From Verticillium longisporum (lineage: Eukaryota; Ascomycota; Sordariomycetes; Glomerellales; Plectosphaerellaceae), in the NCBI GenBank assembly GCA_019188255.1, contig JAETXT010000005.1, positions 5,394,001-5,458,000 of the forward strand: a stretch of DNA of 64,000 bases, in the 5' to 3' direction. Below are positions 46,913-56,243 of this stretch, in pieces; the stretch's first letter is position 1, and each line of letters begins with the position of its first letter. Both the position numbers and the translations under genes were made by a program. The notes below the pieces were generated by a model, which saw only the letters and a program-made list of their open reading frames with translations, searched no databases and was not told the origin of the DNA.

Positions 46913-49791
46913 TCATTTCGGCGCCATAATATCTGTCCAATGCTTTCCTTTCGTCTCCGGAGCCCGAAGTGCCAGTCGCTCAAAGGCCCTAAGCACCGCT
47001 CCCGCATCAGGAACCTGCTTGCCCTCCCGCATGATAGCTTCACCCTCCGTCTGTCTCGCTTGCTTAATCGTCTTTCGGGTATCCCTCCTCATCGACGCCC
47101 GTACACTCTTATATGCACCCTGACTCGTAAATGTGAGCAGACCTAAAGCGCCCGACGACACCTTGGTCCCTAGATTCAACACGCCAATACCCACGCCCTT
47201 GGCAGCACCCACGGCGCCCTCCTTCTTCGCACCTCGTACAGGTGACATGACGAGGCCGCCAATGCCCTCGACGATGCCGTGACTGAAGTTCTTGCCCGCC
47301 GCGATGCCGCCTGATTTCCAGTCCGTCACGACGCCTGGGTCATAGACCTCACCACCATACAGACGTGGCGCGACGCGCATGCCTTCCTCGAGAGCATGCG
47401 GTATGTCGAGATAGATGCCCTTCGTAAAGGACTTGAAGAAGCCGCCAACGCCACCGGCTGAGCCAGCAAGCGCAGCCTCAGCACGACTCCTTTCTGGCTT
47501 CTTGCCTTCGGCGTTACTCATGGGCACATCAAGGCCAGCAGGTTTGCCGTACGGATCTTCCGCAGGGTGCGGACTCGACTCTCTGCTCGATCGCTTGCTG
47601 CCGGGTCGGTCTGACGTGAACGCCTGTACGGGCTTGACAACGATGTCTGCCGCCGAGGTCGCCATGCCGGCATACATTCTGATTGCTGATGACGTAACGG
47701 CTGTAACTGGATCCCACCTTCGACGCTGAATGTCAATGGGGCGAGGCTCGTAGCTGATCCAAGTTAGCTACAAAGCCCAATCAATCGCAGTTCAACACTC
47801 GCTTACCGTGTGAGATCAGCCCACTTGATTCTCTTGCTGTCAGTCAAGATCTCCGCGGCGGCTTTGGAGAGTTTCATATACTGCGCGTCTTTCTTATAGG
47901 ACCAAGCAGCAGCGAACTCGGGCAACATGTCGCATCGCATGTTATCCAGAGGAAGGTTGGCGTGGAAAGAATTAACGGCTTGTCGCACGCCGTTCTCCTG
48001 GCGCATCTTGTCGGCCATGACCTGGGCAGCCGCCTGCGCGCCGGGCGTCAAGCAATCATTGATAGCGCTGGCAAGGTTTTGAGCATTGAGCTGTCTTTGC
48101 GGGATGGGCATCGGCCCCGCGCCAGCGGCGTTGACCATGGTGCCCCAAAAGGGTTGGCTAGGTAGACTGCATCAGTATGTTGGGCCTTGAGTGAATTTGG
48201 GCTCATCAATACGCACTCGCCGAAAAACGGCACAATAGCCGTTGGTTTCCCGTTGAGCAAACCGCACGCCGTTGTACCAGCTCCACCGTGGTGCACCACG
48301 GCTGTGACATGCTGGAACAGCCACTCGTGAGGACAGTCTCCGAGGTAGAAGATGTCGCTATCGGTGGGCTGGTTGGCGCCGAGCTTGCTCCAACCCCTGG
48401 AGATGATGGCACGCACACCGGTCTGCTTGACGGCCTCCACCAATATCGCCGTCAGTCTGTCGGGGTCGTCAATGGCAATGCTGCCAAAGCCAATGTAAAC
48501 AGGCGCAGGCCCGCTGCGTAGAAAGTGGTCAAGTTCCGGCTCAGGAGTGTATTGTGGAGCGTCTCGAAAGAAGAAGCCACACACATCTGTTATCATGGTC
48601 AGGTCTTGTAGGAACACTCCTGTTAGTTTGTGGGATACGTACCAATGTAGTTCGGCCAGTCTAGGGGCTTGGGAATCAGGGCTGGGGACCAGCAATACGT
48701 GAATGGAATCTGCAGAGTTTCAAGCAGGCCAGCGCCTTCAGAGAAGGGAACATCCTCCAGGTCCAGGGTCTGCCTCCACGCATTAATGACGTCGCCAAGT
48801 CTATCTCCAAGTCAGTCTCGCATGCACTTCGGATGGATATGAGCCCCTTACCCCTGCCAAGTCATCCACTCGACCGCCATGTACGAGATCTGGTTGGCAA
48901 CAGCTGGTGATATGCTGCTATTGTTGACGTTTATGTTGGCCAGTGGATGACAGAAGTCTTTCGTGCTGCTCCAGGACATGGTGAACATGAGGTGCAGCGG
49001 AACACCGAGAGCTTGAGCACAATGGACGTGGGCGAAGCTCGGCGGGTTCGCAATAATAGCATCAGCGACGAAAGGCTGCTGCGTTAAAGGGTCCGGTTCG
49101 ATGCACGACCTCCAGCAGCCTTCCAGCATCTCAGAGACCATGGTTCGCTACTTTTGGATATCGCCAGCCCGCAGGCTCTTCATAGAAGGCATCAGTCCGG
49201 GGTTCTTGACCATGTAGGCCATGAGCTCTGTCGGATCCCCACCGATAGGGTAGAACTCCAAGCCAGATTTCCGTACAAAGTCGGCAAAGGTGTCATGGGT
49301 GGCGAGGCGAACTCTGTGGCCGTGGCGCTGAAGTTCGTTGCCGAGGGCGACGAAGGGCTGAACATCGCCTCGGCTGCCGACAACCTGGATAACGATATTC
49401 AATCGAATCCCCCAATCGATCTGCTCAGTGTAGGCAGGAGGAAGTTCACTGGTGGGCCGGTCAGTCCTCGGCAGGACTGACTCTCTCCGAGGAACGAGAA
49501 TCGAGAGAGTTCTGCAAAGCTTCGAGTCGAGGTTGATGCCGATACGTCCGTCCGCTGAGACGGGTGGTTAGTAGGTTTTGAAGACGGCGCACGGCGTCCT
49601 GGGAACATCATACCAGTTGCCCCCGTTGCGTCGTTGAGTATACGCTCGGCGGCGGCAGTCTGCTCGGAATATCGTGGAGGCGCATCTTCTGGTGTCGCCT
49701 CGTAGTCGGCTGGGCCTGCTTCGTCTGGTGCAAAGGATGATGGCCGTCGCGGCATTGGTGAGCGGGGTAGTGGTTTATCGTCGCCAGACAT
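46913..49791 (-). CDS. GT28 sterol/UDP-glucosyltransferase-like protein (in-frame stop)
   Basis: Six exons: complement(join(46913..47753,47807..48157,48217..48586,48643..48800,48852..49554,49614..49791)), 866 codons. The N-terminal GT28 half starts [40 protein letters not shown] and [13 protein letters not shown] follow. The UDP-sugar half has [13 protein letters not shown] and the donor motif [20 protein letters not shown], then PFFGDQPFWG. This family adds glucose to sterols or lipids; no PH or GRAM domain like that of Atg26 is seen. The last 250 residues include Gly-rich amphipathic segments ([20 protein letters not shown]). The frame is stopped by TAG at 49148-49150, after SLRAGDIQK and before [15 protein letters not shown], in the same frame; no intron explains it. 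CAG to TAG is one transition. Confidence 0.83.
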
Positions 49792-50655
49792 GATGAGGTG
49801 TAGGTGATGGCTCGACGGTATTGCCTATCGCCGACAGAGGAGAATGAAGACAAGGTTGCTGGCAAGGACAGAGCGATGACATTGACGAGCGGGATGGTCG
49901 CGCTTATGAATGGGAGCTGTCCCGTCTCAGACTCCAGCTGGACCCTGAGGAAGCTCAAGGGCTACATTAGTCTTACAATTGGGTTGTAGCATAGTTGCAT
50001 GATGTCAAGAGATTCGCGTCTGCCAATGCATGTGGGTGCTAGTCAGTCGGCAGGACCCGAGCTGCCATTGAAAACCCATGATTGAGCTGCCGATATGCCG
50101 GCCTGGCACAGTCTGGATGCGTTTCTAGACCAACGGCTGCCTGGGAGCCAGGGCGCCTCGTGAGCTTGGGAGGCGAAGCTTCACAATGGGCACATGGGAT
50201 GAGGCCGTGTTCGATTCAAGACGTGAACGATCCCGAGGTGGAGAACGGCAATGCCGCTCTGGACACCAATGAATGACGCTAGTCTCGTATTTTCTCGTAG
50301 TCGTGTTTCTCGCATCCTCGTTCTTCGGATTCGTCGGGTCCAGACTGGCATGACTCGCGTTACTGCATCGGAAGATGGTCAATCTTGGGTTGCACCACTC
50401 CTTCACGGATCTGGTTGCACTGCGATTATGACTGGTAAACAGGAGATGTAAGCAGAAGAAACTTCATTTGAATGTTCACCTCACTTTTCAGGATAGAGGG
50501 GTCACCACAGCCAATCAAACCTAGGTACTTAAGCAATGCAGGTTCGCGACGGTTCTACTGGATTTTCAAGGCTGGTTGAAATTGTAGGTATTTGCGTGTA
50601 ACTAAATCTATCCTTGCTGCATGCTCATAAATCATCACCAAATGCAAGAAGAATT
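49792..50655. other. intergenic, about 0.86 kb
   Basis: Promoter of the GT28 gene and 3' flank of the FMN dehydrogenase gene. No supported gene or repeat. Confidence 0.45.
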
Positions 50656-51960
50656 TATTGGTCAAACAGGTACACATTTGACTCCAACTGACGAGTGTTG
50701 AGCTATGATTTGGTCAGGCCGTGCTTCAATCACGAGCAAGCAAGCGAAGAAGACTTACGAAACTGGTGCTAATATTCTGTAGGTTAGTGGCATCCAGCTG
50801 GGCACCATCACGAACAATCTCCGTCCTCATGATGTCGATGGCCTTGGTGACACCCTCGAGGCCGTAAACGTTCGAGTACATAAATCTGCGGACCTTGTTA
50901 GCGCCTTATTTCAGTGATGGCCAGATGTGCTGTGTACTCACGGTCGACCCATGCCCACGGCTTTGACACCAAGGGCGAGCAGCTTCAGAACATCGCTGCC
51001 GTAGCGAATACCGCTGTCCGCAAGAACTTCCACCTGCTGGAAGACCTGGGGAGCGTTTCGGTAGATCTCGTAGGCGATCTCAAGGGGGCCAGGGGTGTGG
51101 TCAAGCTGACGACCGCCGTGGTTGGAGATGTAGATGGCCTTTGCGCCCTTCTCGACAGCCAGCAGGGCGTCCTCGGCAGTGGTGATACCCTTGAGGATGA
51201 TAGGCAGGCTGGTCTGGTTGCGCATCTGATCATACACATCCCAAGTCAGAGCCGACGAGACAGAGTTGGCGTTCGTGGTGTCGTAGCGGGCGGCACGGTG
51301 CCGGACGGAATTGCCCGGAGCATCGATGGTGAAGACGATGGCCTTGGCACCAGCTCGCTCGGCGCGGCGAATGTTGTCCCAAGTCACCGAGAGATTGGCG
51401 TTGGTGTAAATCTGTTGAAAGATGACCTGGGGTCCGTTGAGGGTGCTGTTGGACTTTCCAGCGGCGATCTCCTCGATGGTCTTCGACGCGTACATGGACG
51501 GGATGTACAGGATGTTCTCCTTGCCAGCCGCTTCGACAAAGTTAAGCTCAGCACGCTCGGGATCGCCATAGACGCCGCGGGCAGCGGGAGCAATGAAGAA
51601 AGGAGCGCTGAAGTTGTAGCCCAGAATCGTGGTGGCAAGAGTCTCGTTCAGCTTGGTCACGTCGCTCAGGTGTCTTGACCTGAATTGGACAGACTTCCAG
51701 ATATCGAGGTTGTGACGGTAGCTTTGCTCGCCTGCCGTGCCAGTGCGGTAGAAGCTGTACATTTGGTCGTTCAGGTGCTGGCGGGCTGCCCAGTCAAAGT
51801 CGGGGAGGGCACGAATATCCTTGAGAAGGGGCAGTGTTCCCTCTGTGTAGTTGGTACCAAGAAGTTAAGTCTGGAGCCCCGTATCGACCTCGTTGATCCA
51901 TGGTTCGCCAGCGAGGACAACAGCAGCTAGCTGCGTGATCAGGAGAAGTGAGGAGTGCAT
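50656..51960 (-). CDS. secreted FMN-dependent 2-hydroxyacid dehydrogenase (in-frame stop)
   Basis: Spliced CDS is complement(join(50656..50688,50759..50885,50942..51960)), 393 codons. The N-terminus MHSSLLLITQLAAVVLAGEP is a signal peptide. FMN-enzyme landmarks: SAPFFIAPAARGVYGDPE, QIYTNANLSVTWDNI, AKAIVFTIDAPGNSVRHR, LPIILKGITTAEDALLA (active-site Lys), YISNHGGRQLDHTPGPLE (catalytic His, FMN-binding Arg) and DSGIRYGSDVLKLLALGVKA. No cytochrome b5 domain precedes it. Such enzymes oxidise lactate or similar acids. TAA at 51865-51867 breaks the frame after EVDTGLQT; LLGTNYTEGTLPLLKD continues in the same frame. CAA to TAA would be one C-to-T change at CpA. A start at the later Met (51762) would lose the signal peptide and the FMN-domain lead-in. 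Confidence 0.83.
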
Positions 51961-53854
51961 TTCCGAAACTCTACGGAACGGACGAGACAGGTGAGAGAAC
52001 AAGGCTGAGAAATGCCTAACCTTGACGACAGAGCAGTTTCTCAGACCGTTGTCTATCGCACCTTTTATACTAAATCGTCAGATTAGACCAGAGACAAAGC
52101 CCGAATAGCCTGTTTCCTGCCCATGACAGCGAAAATCGACTCAGGGCTCCACGTCAGGGCCAGAACACTTCAGGAGCCTCGTGGCATCGGCAAAGCCCCG
52201 AACCAGGTGCATGGCTTCAACCAGTATGGCGGGACCGCTTCATCTCGAGTGCAATAAAGTTCAGACGTTTCTGCAAGCAACTTGCCTTTTCAGACAAGGA
52301 TCCTCCTTGGCGGGGTTGTCAAGTACAGATGAAGGTAATCAGCCGGAACGTTGGCACGATCTAATCTAATCAATCTGTGACATAAGTCTTACAAACCGTG
52401 AGTGCCAGGTTGAATTGCGTGGAAGAGGCTCTTAAGTGCCGCAATCGGTTGTCGAGAGTCCACCGCGGAGGAATCGTGGGCCGAACCTTCGGAGACTGAG
52501 TCAGGATCTGGTGACGCTAGGTCTCTTACCAACGGAGGTTTTAACCAAGATTTCTCATTCCGCTCGGGGCTACCGGGGCCTGAAAAACAACGCTCTTCGC
52601 TCAGCCACATTCGACAAGCAGGGTTCAAGGCGCGAATTCTCAGCATCCTGCTGATCGGTAGCTGGCTTCATTGGGCTCAGGGCCAAAGAAGCATTCGTTT
52701 GCAGCGTTGTTGAACCTTCTGCATTGTCCCACATGGGCCGCGTATTCGTCGTGACAGGTCACGAGTTCGCAAGCATCAAAATCGGCCGAAGAAGCGCTCG
52801 TACTCCGACGGTAGTGGACAATTGACATCTGTTGTGCTGGAGTCAACTGACTAGAGAGGTTTTGCAGAGGCTCGCTACAATGCCTGCCGAGATCCTCTGA
52901 TATCAACTAGTGCTGCGATGAAACAAGGCAGTGGCGTCGATATTGCACTATGCCATGCCGTGGTCAGGCCGTCCCCGAGTTCCGAGCATGACTAGGCGTG
53001 CCAGAAAGTTGGCTACACGGAAAAGCAGAGTACTGATGTCAAACGGTCAACACTCAAAACAGACAACAATGAGCAGATGCGAAACAGAGAGTGCAGGCCT
53101 CGATCAAAATTCCAATCTGAGAGATGTCAGCGGAAGAGATAGGCACCGAGAAAACCATCGAACACTTTGGCCTCGGTGGTTGAGTCAACACAAATGCTGT
53201 TTTTGATCAGCTGCAATAGCAAGGTCGTCAGCATTTCGAAAAGAAAGGAGTCGAGTGAGTCCAATGAGTGGTGTTGCATAGATACGTCCTTGTAACCAGT
53301 CCAACCCATGCAGGCCAACTTCACACTCAGCGAGACCCTGAAAGGCATTCAGAGAGGCCGAAGTAACAGTCTACAGACCACCAAAGTGACATCGTAGTTG
53401 TACCATTGATGATACGATGTGAATATACCAGTCGAAAGGCCATGTGTGGCGTGAGAGGTATGCCTTGCTGGCAATGTCTGCTGTGATGTTGGCCGCTTGT
53501 TCGGCTTTGGAAATGCATCGCTTTCCTGCACAACGAGCATTTATTCCAATCCGACTTCGCTTGATGATATTCGACGCTGACCGTACGAGACCGGATTACC
53601 ATTTACCTTCGTGACACCAATGATATACCTGATGGATACTTTGGAGCGGAAGTTGAAGGGCTTCCAGACAGCGAGGATGGTGTTGCCAGGTGTGATCAGG
53701 ACCGTTCGAAGAAAGATATTCATCCGCCGGAAGAAAACACGCCGCACATGAACCACAGAGAAGCATCGTCCCAATTGGTCCCAATTGATTCAAGTTTCTT
53801 CTCATTCGCGAGCCGTAAGTATACATTTCCTCCACGTTGCCACCAATTCGAAAT
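51961..53854. other. intergenic, about 1.9 kb
   Basis: Upstream of the FMN dehydrogenase gene and downstream of the 93-aa protein gene. AT content is moderate, frames are short and none carries a recognisable motif. May hold noncoding transcripts, or decayed sequence I cannot recognise. Confidence 0.45.
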
Positions 53855-54301
53855 CTATGAGCTCGCCTCGCCAGCCGCCTTCTTCTTCGCCGCTTGTTCT
53901 TGGTCGTACTCGATCAATTGCTTCGACCAGCTACCGAATGTCAGTCTCATAGTGATATCGTTCGGAAGAACATCACAGGGCTTACTATCTGCTGGGGAAG
54001 AAAGCGCCCTCCTTTGGCATGATGTATCGGTGCTCCTTCTCCGAGCTGATCTTCCACACACCGCACATGACGCCGAACATGACAAGACCCATCACGGCCG
54101 TGTTGGCGCGCCAGTTTGAGGGTTGCGTGTACCAGCCACCGGCAGGCGACCAGACGTGCTTGGGGTACCTTCGGAGACGAGGTTAGAGGGTTTTCGAGGA
54201 AACGATGTTGGGGGGTGATCGAACTCACGGGACTTTCGGACCGCCACCCTGTGAAATACGTTAGCGAGGTCGCATCATGGGGGATCTCTGGTGCCTACCA
54301 T
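53855..54301 (-). CDS. 93-aa single-membrane-span protein, mitochondrial complex I accessory-like
   Basis: Spliced CDS is complement(join(53855..53930,53986..54168,54229..54248,54299..54301)), 93 aa. The first coding exon is the ATG alone; the second adds 20 bases. Joined start: MGGGPKVPYPKHVWSPAGG, then WYTQPSNWRANTAVMGLVM (start of the single membrane helix, which runs to GVWKIS), EHRYIMPKEGAFFPSRYWS and a charged tail. All three introns have GT-AG borders (gtaggc, gtgagt, gtaagc). The layout, a short N-terminus with a WSPAGGW motif and one membrane helix, resembles small accessory subunits of mitochondrial NADH dehydrogenase in fungi; I am not sure which. Unspliced, only an unrelated 76-codon frame appears, so automatic callers could miss it. 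Confidence 0.7.
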
Positions 54302-54633
54302 TTTGACTGTATCTTCAATTGATGGGGGTATTTCGTGGATAATGACAATTGGCGAGGCCGTAATTCGTGGATTGGCTCTTGAAGTCGTGATGCACGACTG
54401 GATTCCTGGCGGGTCGGAAGAAGCGGAACCCGGAGAACCTGTTAACCCGAGCTAGCTCTAAGCATCCCAGCGCTGGGACCCTTGTACCTCACACGACTCC
54501 ACGACTCGTCTCGACAGTCGGGAAACTTTTTCGTGACGAGGCGAACGACGAAGCAGACGACCCAGCGATTCGTCCCACCGCAACCCACTTCTACACCTGT
54601 ACAACACGGTTTTCTTTCTTTCGATCATTACAG
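54302..54633. other. divergent promoter, 332 bp
   Basis: Between the 93-aa protein gene and mL44, both probably mitochondrial. A shared bidirectional promoter is plausible. A T-rich tract (ttttctttctttcgatcatt) precedes the mL44 ATG. Confidence 0.5.
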
Positions 54634-55862
54634 ATGAAGAGGGTACGGACATTACGATGCACTGGGCAATTGCTCACCGCTCAAGCGAGGGCTGCCATTC
54701 CTTCCTACCACACCCCAATTTCGACCTCCTTTAAGACAGCGACAGCCGCAGCCGTACCACGTCTCCAGCAGTCACGGTTACAATCGACCAGCGCGACCCC
54801 ATCCTCCCTCGAGGCTGCCCTTCCTTCCTACCACACCCCAATTTCGACCTCCTTTAAGACAGAGCTCTCACCTCCCCCAAGCTCGCCGCCCTTCATGCTC
54901 GTCTCTCCCTCCCCTCAAAGCTCCCCCTCCAGACTCTCGCACGTTGTCTTGTCGACCCATCCGCCGATGCGAACCCGCACTTCAACAATGCCAACCTCGC
55001 CCTGACCGGTTCCTCCCTCATCAGCTACCATACCTCCGAGCGTCTCGTCGTTGCCTACCCCCGCCTGCCCATGGCTATCCTATTCGAGGCCATGCGCTCC
55101 TACGCCGGTCCTGCTTCCCTCGCCAAGATTGCCCAACAATGGGGTGTCGAGATGGCGGCGGCCCCCGGCGAAGAGGTGGACCCTGGCCTGCTGCAGTACT
55201 CCCTGGACCCCAAGGCCGGCGTCGTGCACACACGCTGGGGCTATGTCCGCAAGGAGGCAGCCCACATTGACAAGTTCAAGTGGCGCCGCGGCACCAGCTC
55301 CCGTATCGTATACGACGACGAGTTCGGCGACACAGTCCACAAGGCGACGCGGAACCCGCACGACGCGACCTCGGCCGCCGACCTCGCCTCCGCCGAGCGC
55401 GCCGACATCCGCCAGAACGCCAACGCGGCCTTTGTCCGCGCCCTCGTCGGCGCCCTCTACGTCCACGGCGGCCGCGAGAGCGTCCGCTCCTTCGTCGACG
55501 CCCACATCCTTGCCCGCCGCGTCGATCTCGAGAGCCTCTTCAGCTTCAAGCTGCCCACGCGCGAGCTCGCCATGCTGTGCGCCCGCGAAGGCTTCGAAGC
55601 CCCCGTCGCGCGCCTCCTGTCCGAGACGGGCCGGCACAGCCGCACGCCCGTCTTCGTTGTCGGCATCTACAGCGGGCAGGACAAGCTCGGTGAGGGCACC
55701 GGCGCGAGCCTTGACTTTGCGCGGTTGAAGGCGAGCATGAACGCGTTGAAGGCGTGGTACCTGTACAGCCCCGGCGCCAAGAGCAGGGTGCCGAGCGACA
55801 TGCTGAGTGAGGGCGCGAAGCCGTGGCAGCCGGTGCATATTGACATGGGAGAGGTTATTTAA
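54634..55862 (+). CDS. MRPL3: mitochondrial large-subunit ribosomal protein mL44/MRPL3 (one-base frameshift)
   Basis: About 409 aa if one base is supplied at the CCCCC run 54874-54878. The N-terminus is a basic, Ser/Thr-rich presequence (MKRVRTLRCTGQLLTAQARA). After the break the frame gives KLAALHARLSLPSKLPLQTL, ADANPHFNNANLALTGSSLI and RLPMAILFEAMRSYAGPASL, the catalytically dead RNase III-like domain of mL44. Then HTRWGYVRKEAAHIDKFKWR and FVRALVGALYVHGGRESVRS follow, then the dsRNA-binding-type end (LARLLSE-like VARLLSETGRHSRTPVFVVG). It binds rRNA on the mitochondrial large subunit. A 49-bp segment (54691-54739) is repeated at 54814-54862 with one mismatch, putting SYHTPISTSFKT into the presequence twice. 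No intron seen. Confidence 0.85.
54691..54739 (+). repeat. 49-bp direct repeat, copy 1
   Basis: Differs from copy 2 (54814-54862) at one base (gctgccatt versus gctgccctt). Offset is 123 bp, a multiple of three, so the duplication keeps frame. Confidence 0.85.
54814..54862 (+). repeat. 49-bp direct repeat, copy 2
   Basis: 48 of 49 bases match copy 1 at 54691-54739. It lies 11 bases before the frameshifted C run. Confidence 0.85.
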
Positions 55863-56243
55863 AGGCGAAGGCGCCTGGAAGCCTGTTTGGAAATGAGAAA
55901 AGGGGAAGAAGGAAGAGCATGATGGGTAGCTGTGGAACCCCGGTGTGCCTGAAAAATGGGCAGTGTATATTTTGTTCACATTACTACCACCACTAGGAGA
56001 CAGGTGTGTACGTCGATGTAGATGTATAGATCTGTACAACATTTGTTCTCTGCTACTTGCCCAATGTCCCCTGCGAACTACCTTATGTACGCTGATGTCA
56101 AATGGCGACGCAGCCTGGCCAAAATTATCTTGAATAGACCACTATCTTCCTTACCAACTTTCTTTTAACTAGATGTACAATGCTACACGCTCAACCGGGT
56201 ATCTGACTCTCACATGCTGCCGCCCATTACAACACGCGATCAT
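55863..56243. other. intergenic between convergent genes
   Basis: 3' UTRs of mL44 and the phospholipase gene. Nothing else recognised. Confidence 0.5.
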
